This document shows, one piece after another, positions 1 to 7,608 of a stretch of DNA of 64,000 nt (positions are counted from its first letter, which is position 1; each line of letters starts with the position of its first letter). A model generated the notes under the pieces. It was not told the origin of the DNA and ran no database searches. It saw nothing but the letters and a program-made list of their open reading frames with translations. Source of the DNA: Holophagales bacterium (GTDB lineage: Bacteria > Acidobacteriota > Thermoanaerobaculia > UBA5066); NCBI GenBank assembly GCA_016719485.1, contig JADJZB010000021.1, positions 62,001 to 126,000 of the forward strand, in the 5' to 3' direction. The position numbers and the translations under genes are program-made.

Positions 1-2
1 TC

Positions 3-683
3 CGGCTACGGTTCATCGACAAGAGCGGGAACCTGCCGCAGGGAGCGTCGGCGACGGCCACCGTCTTCGTGCCGGCGCAGAACGCCATCTCGATCAACGA
101 CGTCCTGGAGAACGCCTTCCTCATACCGGCCGAGGCGAACGTCTGGGGGACGATTTCGGTCGACGCTCTCCGGCAGGAGGGCTCCGCGGGGTGGGAATAC
201 ACCTGGGCCGACGTCGACGTCCAGACCGAGACCTACACGAGGGACACCGTGAACCCGTCGCGCGGGGAGTTCCGGACCGGCATGGAGGGCTACTCGTACC
301 GGCACGGCTACTCCTCGTTCCAGTCGAATCTCGGGACGGCGCTCATCGAGGGGGCCGAGACCTCGCCGCGCTACAGGACGAACCTGATCCTCCAGGAGGT
401 CGGGGGCGCGCCGGTGACCGTGGCCGTCGGCGTGTACCAGCCAGGTGCGCTCGTCCCGCTGTCCATCCAGTTCGTTTCGCTGAAGGCCGGCGACTACATC
501 TCCCGGGAGCTCTTCCGCGACCTGATGAAGCTCGATCTGGAAGAGGTCGTCGACGCCCGCGTCGTCGTGAGGCAGATGGACGGCGACGGCGTCTTCATGG
601 CGTTCGTCTCCAAGATCAACCTCGTGACGGGCGACCCTGCGAACGTTTTCCTCCGTCCGGCCTCGGCGGGAACCGGCCGCTGA
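3..683 (+). CDS. Secreted protein of unknown function, C-terminal part
   Basis: The reading frame is already open at the left edge, so only the last 226 residues are seen. The visible part is rich in short beta-strand-like stretches, with many aromatic residues (WGTISVDAL, GYSYRHGYSSF) and no transmembrane segment. This resembles the C-terminal beta modules of large extracellular proteins. I see no catalytic motif. It ends with TGA about 100 bp before the kinase gene on the same strand. Its identity depends on the missing upstream part, so no function is assigned. Confidence 0.7.
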   Translation, partial: RLRFIDKSGNLPQGASATATVFVPAQNAISINDVLENAFLIPAEANVWGTISVDALRQEGSAGWEYTWADVDVQTETYTRDTVNPSRGEFRTGMEGYSYRHGYSSFQSNLGTALIEGAETSPRYRTNLILQEVGGAPVTVAVGVYQPGALVPLSIQFVSLKAGDYISRELFRDLMKLDLEEVVDARVVVRQMDGDGVFMAFVSKINLVTGDPANVFLRPASAGTGR

Positions 684-785
684 CGCCGTCGACACGGGCC
701 GCGCACGCGGCGAGGGCGATCCGCTGACGCGTGGCGGGCGGCCGGGGGTTAACCTCGGCGGGGGCATGCGCCCCCTGGAGCAGAC

Positions 786-2195
786 GTGAACCCGCCCGCC
801 GTAGAACGGATCGCCCACTACCGGATCGTCCGCCGTGTCGGCCGCGGCGGGATGGGAATCGTCTACCGAGCGGTGGACGAGCGGGACGGCAAGACCGTCG
901 CGCTGAAGGTGATCCGCGAGACCGAGGTGGCGGGCGACGAGTCGGCGCCGCACGTGGCCGAGGCGCGGGTTCGCTTCACGCGGGAGGCCGAGATTCTCCA
1001 GGCGCTCCTGCACGCCAACGTCGTGACCTTCTACGAGATCGGCGAGGAGGACGGGACGCCCTACCTGGCGATGGAGTACCTCGAGGGAAAACCGATCGGA
1101 AGCTACGCCGGCCGGCCGTTTCCCGAGACTCTCCCGCTCCTGATCCAGGCCGCAAACGGAATGGAGTACCTCGCCTCCCGCGGCATCGTGCACCGCGACC
1201 TCTCGCCCGACAACGTCTTCGTGGTCGAGACCGGTGGCGAGAAGACCGTCAAGCTCCTCGACTTCGGCATCGCCAAGCTTTTCGAATCTGCCGCGGCGGA
1301 GTCGCTCACCGCGACCGGCTTCTTTCTCGGAAAGGTCGCCTACGGGTCGCCGGAGCAGCTCGGCTCCCTGGGCCAGGGCGTGCCGCTCGACTGGCGGAGC
1401 GACGTCTACAGCCTCGGCGTCATCTTCTACCAGGTGCTCGCGGGGCGCCGCCCGTTCGAGGGGCGCGCCCCGGTGGAGTACATCGCCGCGCACCTGAACC
1501 ACCTGCCGCCGCCCGTCGCCGCACCGCCAGGGTCCCCTGCCCTTCCGATGGAGCTCGTCCGGCTCCTCGGTCAGATGCTCGAGAAGAGGCGCGAGGACCG
1601 CCCGCAGACCTATCGCGACATCACCGAGCGGCTCGTCTCGGTCCTGCGGTCGACCGGGGCGTCGGGCGAGCTACCTCCTCGCAAGGCGGACGCGGGCGAC
1701 CCGGGGAGCGCGCCGCCGGCCTCGTCGCCCCGCGGGCCGACCGCGCCGACGCAGCTCGTCGCGGGCCGCGCCCCGTCGGCGCCTGCGCCGGTGCGGAGGA
1801 CTGCGGGCATCGTCCTCGCCGGCGCGGCCCTCCTGGCGCTTCTCTTCTGGGGAGCGCTCACGCGCCGACCGGAGACGGACGCCGCCCCACCGAAGAACGC
1901 GGCAGGGCGGCCCCCTCGCAGCCCGGCGACGGCGGAGCTCCGAATCACGTCGGTCCCGTGGGCCTCGGTCGTGTCCGTGGTCGACGTGAAGAGCGGGACT
2001 GCCGTCCCGCTCCCCTCCCCGGCGGAGACGCCGCTCGTTCTCCCGGTCCCTCCGGGCCGCTATCGTGTCACCGTGGCCGAACCGCCTCCGGGCTCCGCGC
2101 GGGCCGAGCTGGAGGTCGCCGTCGCGGCCGGAGAGCCCGCTCTCGTCCCCCTCACCCTCCGCCCACTCGAAGAGCTCGAGGAGACCCTCCGATGA
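786..2195 (+). CDS. Membrane-anchored serine/threonine protein kinase with PEGA-like C-terminal domain
   Basis: Hanks-type kinase of 469 residues. The glycine loop is GRGGMG (19-24) and the ATP-anchoring Lys is at about 41 (ALKVI). The catalytic loop HRDLSPDN is at 136-143 and the DFG at 159-161. One membrane segment lies near 339-357. The remaining ~110 residues (384-460) look like an extracytoplasmic PEGA-type beta domain (ELRITSVPWASV, PPGRYRVTV). The usual Lys of HRDLKPxN is Ser, a variant I know from other bacterial kinases such as those of myxobacteria. The start is GTG, chosen because GGAG lies 5 nt upstream. Its stop overlaps the next start (ATGA), so it is probably co-translated with the outer-membrane protein. 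Likely role: envelope signalling; substrates are unknown. Confidence 0.9.
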   Translation: MNPPAVERIAHYRIVRRVGRGGMGIVYRAVDERDGKTVALKVIRETEVAGDESAPHVAEARVRFTREAEILQALLHANVVTFYEIGEEDGTPYLAMEYLEGKPIGSYAGRPFPETLPLLIQAANGMEYLASRGIVHRDLSPDNVFVVETGGEKTVKLLDFGIAKLFESAAAESLTATGFFLGKVAYGSPEQLGSLGQGVPLDWRSDVYSLGVIFYQVLAGRRPFEGRAPVEYIAAHLNHLPPPVAAPPGSPALPMELVRLLGQMLEKRREDRPQTYRDITERLVSVLRSTGASGELPPRKADAGDPGSAPPASSPRGPTAPTQLVAGRAPSAPAPVRRTAGIVLAGAALLALLFWGALTRRPETDAAPPKNAAGRPPRSPATAELRITSVPWASVVSVVDVKSGTAVPLPSPAETPLVLPVPPGRYRVTVAEPPPGSARAELEVAVAAGEPALVPLTLRPLEELEETLR

Positions 2196-3616
2196 AGAAG
2201 CTGGTCGTCGTCCTTCTCCTCGTCTCGGCGGCACCCGCCGCCGCCCAGGTCGAGTCGGCCCTGCTCTCCAAGATCACGTTCAACCTGACGAACCCGGGCG
2301 GGAAATCGCTCGCCATGGGCGGTGCCTTCACCGCGATCGCCGACGATGCCACCGCGGCGATCGCCAACCCGGCCGGCCTCGGCCTCCTTTCGTCGGTCGA
2401 AGTGGGGGTCTCGGGGAAGAGGTCGGACGACGTCATCGGCCTCGTCACCGCACGCTCGACGGCGACGGGGAGCCTCTCGAACCCGTACCCGCCGGTCCGT
2501 GGCGTGAACTCCGACATCCCGGCGCGCGCCTCGGGCGTGGAGTTCGCCGGGGTCGTGATTCCCGTGTCCCGAAGGTTCGTGGCCGCCGTGAGCTACGCAG
2601 AGAACCTGCGGTTCGAGGGCGACCCGGGTGAGGACGGGTACACCTACATCGAGCTGCGCGACAACCGGTCGGGCGGCTCGACGCGACTGGACTATCTCTA
2701 CGAGTTTCGCGAGCACGGCGCGGTTTCGCTCCGCAACCGGCTCCTCGGCCTCTCCGCCGCGTACCGCGCCACGGACCGTCTTCGGATCGGTGCGGGGGTC
2801 ACCATGAACCGGATGGATCTGGAGCTCCTCGGCGACGCCGGCGGCGCGCACCGGATCGTGAACCGGACCTACCGCACGCCGACGCAGATCGAGACTCTCA
2901 CGGCCACCATGGCGATCCGAGATCTCGACTCGAGCACCCTCGGCTTCGTCGTTGGGGTCCACGCCGACCTCGCGTCCGGCGGCAAGCTGACCGCGGGAGC
3001 GGTCTACCGCCAGACGGGTGCGGCGGCGGGCACCCTCGAGATCGGCGGAGACGTCCCGTCTCCGCTCGCCGGCCAGGAGTCCCGGCCGTTCTCGGCGCGC
3101 GTCCCCCGGGACGCTGCCGTGGGCCTGGCCGCTCGCCCGTTCCCCGGGCTGACGGTCGCCGTCGAGGCCCAGTGGATCGCGTACGGGGATTTCATAGACA
3201 GGCCCCTGCCCGTGGTCTCCTACAGCGGGCTCGCCGGGCCGTTCCCGGGATTCCCGGTGGGTCCGCTCCTCGCCGACCTCGCCCCCCCCGACGACGTCAT
3301 CCTTCCGCGAATCGGGATCGAGTACGTCGCCACCACGGCGGACCTGCTTCTCGCCTTCCGGCTCGGCTATCACCGCGAGCCCGCAAGGGGCGTGACGTCG
3401 AACCTCTCGGCGCGCGACGCGGCGGGAACGGCCTACGACGTCGACGACCCGCCGTACTCCGAGAGCGTGAGGACCGTCTACGACGGAGGCAAGCCCGACG
3501 ACCGGTTTTCGGGCGGCCTCGGCGCCACGATCTCGCGGCGGGTCTCCTTCGACCTCGCCTTCGACGTGGGACGTTTCTCGCGGGTGCTCTCGGCTTCGCT
3601 GTTCTACCGCTTCTGA
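2192..3616 (+). CDS. Outer-membrane beta-barrel protein, FadL/PorV-like
   Basis: A 474-residue protein with a clear signal peptide (MKKLVVVLLLVSAAPAAAQ). A conserved N-terminal block follows, reading LAMGGAFTAIADDATAAIAN and then PAGL, which is typical of the OmpP1/FadL and PorV/UPF0164 barrels. The rest alternates polar and hydrophobic residues and ends in an aromatic-rich strand with terminal Phe (LSASLFYRF), as expected for outer-membrane insertion. The ATG overlaps the kinase stop. By family it should move hydrophobic compounds or act as a secretion-associated barrel; the substrate cannot be read from sequence. Coupling to a kinase gene suggests the kinase reports on envelope state, which is inference. 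Confidence 0.85.
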   Translation: MKKLVVVLLLVSAAPAAAQVESALLSKITFNLTNPGGKSLAMGGAFTAIADDATAAIANPAGLGLLSSVEVGVSGKRSDDVIGLVTARSTATGSLSNPYPPVRGVNSDIPARASGVEFAGVVIPVSRRFVAAVSYAENLRFEGDPGEDGYTYIELRDNRSGGSTRLDYLYEFREHGAVSLRNRLLGLSAAYRATDRLRIGAGVTMNRMDLELLGDAGGAHRIVNRTYRTPTQIETLTATMAIRDLDSSTLGFVVGVHADLASGGKLTAGAVYRQTGAAAGTLEIGGDVPSPLAGQESRPFSARVPRDAAVGLAARPFPGLTVAVEAQWIAYGDFIDRPLPVVSYSGLAGPFPGFPVGPLLADLAPPDDVILPRIGIEYVATTADLLLAFRLGYHREPARGVTSNLSARDAAGTAYDVDDPPYSESVRTVYDGGKPDDRFSGGLGATISRRVSFDLAFDVGRFSRVLSASLFYRF

Positions 3617-3630
3617 GCCTTCGAGCCCGT

Positions 3631-4566
3631 TCAGAGAGGGGCTCCGCAGAAGGGGCAGAAGATGTCCCCCTCCGCCGCCTCGTGGAGGCAGATCTCGGTT
3701 TCCATTTGCGGAGGACCGGGGGCGGGCTCGAGAACGAGCCAGGCGGTCCCCGTGGCGTCGATGGTGGCCTCGACGCGGACGCGCCGGCCGGATCTCTCGA
3801 GGACGAGCCCCCCCTCGTCGAACGGCCCGGAGGGTCGTGTCCTGGCGAGGAACCAGGAGAAGAGCGGCTCGAGAACCGGAAGCGGAAGTGGCCGGGACGT
3901 CTGAGCGACTCCGCCCGAGTAAGTACGAAGGAGAGCCCCCTTTCCCTCGGGGCCGATCTCGATCGCCTGGGCTCCCTCGTCGATCGCGTCGACGAGCAGG
4001 GCGCGCGCGAGGCGCGCGAACGGGTCGAGCTCGACGGCCGGATCGGGGCCTGGCCGGTCCGGGGCGGGCGCCGGCGTGGATGGCGCCACCGGGCTCGCCG
4101 GAGCAGGCCCCGGGGCCCCAGGTCCGGGAATGTCCGGCTTCGCCGATTCCCAGATCCTCAGGACGTCCTCGAGGATCGGGTCGGCGGTGACGTGGGTGCG
4201 TATGACGCAGCCCGTGGAGGCGACGAGACCCGTTTCGAGGACCGGGTTGCCCGGGTCGATGACCGCGACGTACAGGACGTTTCCGTGGCGGTCGAACGGC
4301 AAAGCGCGAAGGCGCCTGCGGGCATCGGCAGGGAGCGTTTCGACCACCTCGCGGCGTGCGGTGGAGAGCCGCTCGCGCGAGACGCTCGGGAGACCCGTAA
4401 CGCGCTCCAGGGCGTCGAGGAGCGCCTCCTCGCTGACGGCGCCCGTCGCGAGGAGGGCGCGGTCGATCGTCCCTCCGTGAACACGCCGCCAGTCGGACGC
4501 CTTTCGCAGGCGTCTCAGGGTCAGGTCTCCGGATTCGGCGAGGATCTCTCCCAGCCCCGGCGGCAC
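3631..4566 (-). CDS. Stand-alone MshEN (GspE N-terminal) domain protein with C-terminal CxxC tail
   Basis: The first ~150 residues match the MshEN/GspE_N fold: LGEILAESGDLT, then GTIDRALLATGAVSEEALLDAL and VTGLPSVSRERL. This module begins type II secretion and type IV pilus ATPases and binds c-di-GMP in MshE. No ATPase domain follows. Instead there is a Pro/Ala-rich linker, a ~130-residue second region and a tail with a FCPFCGAPL zinc-ribbon-like end. The start is GTG, supported by a strong GGAGGAGG 2-3 nt upstream. It converges with the barrel gene, leaving 14 bp. It could be a c-di-GMP or nucleotide sensor for a secretion or pilus system encoded elsewhere; this is inference. Confidence 0.75.
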   Translation of the reverse strand: MPPGLGEILAESGDLTLRRLRKASDWRRVHGGTIDRALLATGAVSEEALLDALERVTGLPSVSRERLSTARREVVETLPADARRRLRALPFDRHGNVLYVAVIDPGNPVLETGLVASTGCVIRTHVTADPILEDVLRIWESAKPDIPGPGAPGPAPASPVAPSTPAPAPDRPGPDPAVELDPFARLARALLVDAIDEGAQAIEIGPEGKGALLRTYSGGVAQTSRPLPLPVLEPLFSWFLARTRPSGPFDEGGLVLERSGRRVRVEATIDATGTAWLVLEPAPGPPQMETEICLHEAAEGDIFCPFCGAPL

Positions 4567-4627
4567 GTCCTCCTCCGTTTCAGGAGGAGTTTACGGGACC
4601 GGGAGAGTCCGATTCACGGCTTCTGCG

Positions 4628-5236
4628 TCATCCGCGCGACCAGCAGCCCCCGGCCGACCCCGCCGCCACCCGCGCCTCGTCGGGCCGGAACGCGGAGACG
4701 AGCCGGCCGGCGAGCGCCTCGAGGCGGTCGCGGGTCCCGTCGGCCCCCGCTTTCGTCTCGAAAGCCGCGAAGTCGGCGAGCATCGTCTCGAACTCGGCCG
4801 AAGACAGGACCCTCTCCGACATCGGGTAGAGGATGTTGTCTTCCTTCTGGATGTGCTGACGCAGGAGGGGGATGAAGCCACGGGCCCCTTCGAGGAAGGA
4901 CCTCCTCTCGGCAGGGGTCACGTCGCCCGTGCCCTCTCCGACCCCGTGGATCGCCCCGACGAGGGCGCGCCCCTCGCGGTGCTCGTGGAGCATGACGGCG
5001 ACGGGCCCCGACTCGGCCGAGAAGCCACGTTCCACCATCCGGCGGAAGAGGATGTCCTCCTCCTTGCCGTGGTGCCACGCGTCCGCGAAGCCGCGCAGGA
5101 ACGTCGCGTAGTCGAGGGCGAAGGCGCGCTCGAGGGCGAGGCCGCCTTCGACCTCGAGCACGCAGGTCTCGAGGGAGCCGAGGACGTTTTCGATGAGGCG
5201 GTGCTCGTTCATCAGGATCGTGATGGGTCGGGCCAT
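4628..5236 (-). CDS. Hemerythrin HHE domain protein
   Basis: A 202-residue hemerythrin-like protein carrying the di-iron ligand pattern across a helical bundle: NEHR, HHGKEED, HEHREGR and HIQKEDNILYPM. The start is the ATG of MARPITIL, because AGGAGA lies 5 nt upstream; a longer in-frame ORF would add 17 residues without an RBS. Members of this family bind O2 or NO, or deliver or repair iron centres (compare YtfE/RIC). An Rrf2 regulator lies directly upstream on the same strand. A 24-bp palindrome (5256-5279) sits in the 60-bp gap, and a near copy precedes the regulator gene. Control by that regulator in response to NO, O2 or Fe-S status is therefore the likely arrangement. Confidence 0.88.
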   Translation of the reverse strand: MARPITILMNEHRLIENVLGSLETCVLEVEGGLALERAFALDYATFLRGFADAWHHGKEEDILFRRMVERGFSAESGPVAVMLHEHREGRALVGAIHGVGEGTGDVTPAERRSFLEGARGFIPLLRQHIQKEDNILYPMSERVLSSAEFETMLADFAAFETKAGADGTRDRLEALAGRLVSAFRPDEARVAAGSAGGCWSRG

Positions 5237-5255
5237 GAGGTCTCCTCGTTCTATC

Positions 5256-5279
5256 TCAATGGATGGCGAGATCCGTTGA
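5256..5279. promoter_or_regulatory. Palindromic operator upstream of the hemerythrin gene
   Basis: Half-sites TCAATGGAT and ATCCGTTGA are separated by 6 bp, with one mismatch between arms. The site matches the palindrome before the rrf2 gene at 20 of 24 positions. It lies between the rrf2 stop and the hemerythrin RBS, where a repressor site would be expected. Assignment to the adjacent Rrf2 protein is inference. Confidence 0.7.
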
Positions 5280-5296
5280 TATGGCAAAAAGGGGGG

Positions 5297-5701
5297 TCAC
5301 GGAGTGGTCTCGTGCTTCAGGTCCCGCAGCGTCACGCTCCGGAGCATCTGTTCGTACTCCTCCCGGATGCGTTCCCAGTGAGGGTGCAGGGGGCAGGGGG
5401 CGTCTGCCTTGCACCGGCCGAGGCCGAAGGCGCAGGCATCCTTTTCCCGCTTTCCGTCGAACGTCTCGAGGACGGCCGAGATGGCCACGTTCGCCCCGGT
5501 GCCCTTCATCCGGAACCCGCCGCCCCAGCCCTTCTGGCTGGTGACGAAGCCGCGCTTGCGGAGCCGGGCGAGGATCTTGGAGAGGTAGTCCGGCGGGACG
5601 TCCGCTCCCGCCGCGATCTCGCGGGCGAGGACCCATCGGTCGCGGTGGGTCGCGAGGTAGGCGAGGGTGCGGAGCGCGTAGCGCGAGGTCTGGGAAAACA
5701 G
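5297..5701 (-). CDS. Rrf2 family transcriptional regulator with three-Cys Fe-S motif
   Basis: Reading from a CTG codon gives LFSQTSRYALRTLAYL, the classic Rrf2 winged-helix start. The wing (KGWGGGFR) follows, and then a Cys cluster C-x6-C-x5-C (ACAFGLGRC...PCPLH) that in NsrR/IscR relatives binds an Fe-S cluster. The full protein is 134 residues, the usual size. No ATG, GTG or TTG exists in frame before residue ~65. The start is therefore most likely CTG at 5701, with GAGAGG 6 nt upstream; an upstream sequence error is the alternative. It probably represses itself and the downstream hemerythrin gene through the twin palindromes. Effector (NO, O2 or cluster loss) is unknown. Confidence 0.85.
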   Translation of the reverse strand: MFSQTSRYALRTLAYLATHRDRWVLAREIAAGADVPPDYLSKILARLRKRGFVTSQKGWGGGFRMKGTGANVAISAVLETFDGKREKDACAFGLGRCKADAPCPLHPHWERIREEYEQMLRSVTLRDLKHETTP

Positions 5702-5711
5702 GGGGCGCCTC

Positions 5712-5735
5712 TCAGTGGATGACGATATCCATTGA
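5712..5735. promoter_or_regulatory. Palindromic operator overlapping the rrf2 leader
   Basis: Half-sites TCAGTGGAT and ATCCATTGA with a 6-bp spacer, a near copy of the site before the hemerythrin gene. It overlaps the rrf2 RBS region and a possible -10 (TATCGT on the minus strand), placing it well for autorepression. The protein-site pairing is inferred from position. Confidence 0.7.
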
Positions 5736-5798
5736 AGTGGGGGTTGCGCAAGGGGGCGACGGACCGTTCCCGGAGTGCCCTCGGGCGCTCCGGGCGCC

Positions 5799-7571
5799 TC
5801 AGAGACGCGTGCCGGCGCTTCCCGCCGGGAAGTACTCCCGCCACCGGCGGTCGACGAGGGCGACGGTCCGAGGGTCGGCCTCGACGACGCCCGGCATCCA
5901 GGGCTTCATCCTGGCGTCGAGGACGATCGGCGCCGAACGGGCGATCTGGTTCCTCACGATCTCGGTCCGGGCGGCGTGGACGTCGGCTCCCGGCTCGAAG
6001 CGGGTGAAGACGTGCCAGAGGAAAGAGCGCGCGTCTCTTGCGGCAGCCGCCGCGTCGTCGACGAGGGCGACGAGGGGCCACTCCGCGATCGCCGGATCGC
6101 GTGCGAGGCGCGCGGCGAAGTCCCGGTCCTCCTGCCACGAAGGTCCGGAGACGCAGAGCGCCCCGCCGCAGAAGACCGCGGCCGCCCGCCCTCCCGCAGG
6201 GACCGGGCCCGAGAACTCGCGCGGGAGGTCGCGGATCGGGGCGCCGAGGCCGGCGAGGACGCCCTTCGACCCCTCGTTCACCTTCGGGCCGGTGTAGTCG
6301 AGCGTGTCCATGGCGAGGTTCGAGACGACGAAGAGGTCGGTCTCGAACCGGCAGCGGGCGAGGACGGTCTCGAGGAGCGCGCGGAAGTCCTTCAGGTCGA
6401 CGCGAACGTCCGTCAGGAGGAGGAACTTCGTCAGGGCGAGCTGCCCTTCGCCGAGGATCCGGAACGCCGACGAGATCGCCTCGCGCCCATAGCGGTCCTT
6501 CACGACGGCCGCCGCGAGCGAGTGGAAGCCGGTGTCGCCGTAGCTCCAGAGGTCGACGACGCTCGGCATGACGACCGGGAAGAGCGGCGACAGAAGCTCC
6601 TGCAGGTAGTCCCCGATGTAGAAGTCCTCCTGCGCCGGCTTTCCGACGACGGTGGCCGGGAAGATCGCGTCGCGGCGCCGGAAGATGCGGTCGACTTCGA
6701 GAACGGGGTAGTCGTGCTTCAGCGAGTAGTAGCCGTAGTGGTCGCCGAACGGCCCCTCCGCGCGCCGCACGTTCGGCGGCACCTTTCCCGTGATCGCGAA
6801 CTCGGCACCCGCGACGAGGCGGTGCGGGTGGCCCGGCACGCGCGTCACGGGGAGCTTTCTGCCCAGGAGGAGCGAGGCGAGGAGCATCTCGGGAAGCCCT
6901 TCGGGGAGGGGCGCGATCGCAGCGAGGATGAGCGCCGGGGGGCCGCCCAGGAAGATCGTGACGGGAAGCGCCTCGTCCTTCGACTCGGCGACGTGATAGT
7001 GGAACCCGCCCCCCTTGCCGATCTGCCAGTGGATGCCGGTCTGCCGCGGCTCGTGGATCTGGATCCGGTACATCCCGAGGTTGTGCTCGCGCTTGTCGGG
7101 GTGTTCCGTGTAGACGAGCGGCAGCGTGAGGAACGGGCCGCCGTCCTCGGGCCACTGCGTGAGAGCCGGAAGACGCGTCAGGTCGGGGTCGGTCTCGACG
7201 ACCTCGGTGACGGGGGAGTGAGAGACCTCCTTCATTCCCACCTTCAGCGCCTCGCCGAAGAAGGAGCGGAAGCCCCACAGCTTTCCGGGGGTCGGCGGGA
7301 GGAGCTCGTGCGTCGCACGGACGGCAGCCTTCACGAATTCCAGGGGGCGACGGCCGAACGCGAGCTCGATCCGCTTCGCGGTGCCGAACAGGTTCGTGAC
7401 GACGGGAAAGGCGGAGCCCCTCGGGCGCTCGAACAGGAGCGCCGGCCCCCCCTGCTCGATGACCCGCCGGTGGATCTCGGGGATCTCGAGGTTCGGGTCG
7501 GCCTCGGTCTCGATCTCGAGGAGCTCTCCCTCGGCTCTCAGGGCGGCGAGGAACGCGCGCAGGTCGTGCAT
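5799..7571 (-). CDS. ubiD: UbiD family decarboxylase (prenylated-FMN dependent)
   Basis: A 590-residue UbiD-family protein. It starts with the typical MHDLRAFLAAL and EIHRRVIEQGGPALLFE segments. It continues with PVVTNLFGTAKRI, DGGPFLTLPLVYTEHPD, NLGMYRIQ and GPFGDHYGYYS, the conserved substrate and prFMN-binding blocks. UbiD enzymes decarboxylate polyprenyl-hydroxybenzoate or, in the futalosine route, a naphthoate precursor of menaquinone. Because mqnE is in this window and no ubiquinone gene is, a menaquinone role is the better guess, but this is inference. The partner UbiX flavin prenyltransferase is not in the window. A TAACCT box 9 nt before the ATG suggests a leaderless transcript. Confidence 0.88.
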   Translation of the reverse strand: MHDLRAFLAALRAEGELLEIETEADPNLEIPEIHRRVIEQGGPALLFERPRGSAFPVVTNLFGTAKRIELAFGRRPLEFVKAAVRATHELLPPTPGKLWGFRSFFGEALKVGMKEVSHSPVTEVVETDPDLTRLPALTQWPEDGGPFLTLPLVYTEHPDKREHNLGMYRIQIHEPRQTGIHWQIGKGGGFHYHVAESKDEALPVTIFLGGPPALILAAIAPLPEGLPEMLLASLLLGRKLPVTRVPGHPHRLVAGAEFAITGKVPPNVRRAEGPFGDHYGYYSLKHDYPVLEVDRIFRRRDAIFPATVVGKPAQEDFYIGDYLQELLSPLFPVVMPSVVDLWSYGDTGFHSLAAAVVKDRYGREAISSAFRILGEGQLALTKFLLLTDVRVDLKDFRALLETVLARCRFETDLFVVSNLAMDTLDYTGPKVNEGSKGVLAGLGAPIRDLPREFSGPVPAGGRAAAVFCGGALCVSGPSWQEDRDFAARLARDPAIAEWPLVALVDDAAAAARDARSFLWHVFTRFEPGADVHAARTEIVRNQIARSAPIVLDARMKPWMPGVVEADPRTVALVDRRWREYFPAGSAGTRL

Positions 7572-7580
7572 CGTCCGGAG

Positions 7581-7586
7581 AGGTTA
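7581..7586 (-). promoter_or_regulatory. -10 box of ubiD (leaderless type)
   Basis: TAACCT on the minus strand ends 9 nt before the ubiD ATG, so transcription would begin at or next to the start codon. No convincing -35 or Shine-Dalgarno sequence is seen. Confidence 0.5.
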
Positions 7587-7608
7587 CGACGGCGCGGCCG
7601 AGTCGGCT

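Noticed and set aside
6..1502. Long minus-strand open frame over the first gene and the kinase
   Set aside because: Arg/Val/Asp-rich translation without motifs, antisense to a clear kinase.
731..2191. Open frame that would extend the barrel protein far upstream
   Set aside because: It reads through the kinase gene in another frame; the barrel has a proper signal peptide at 2192.
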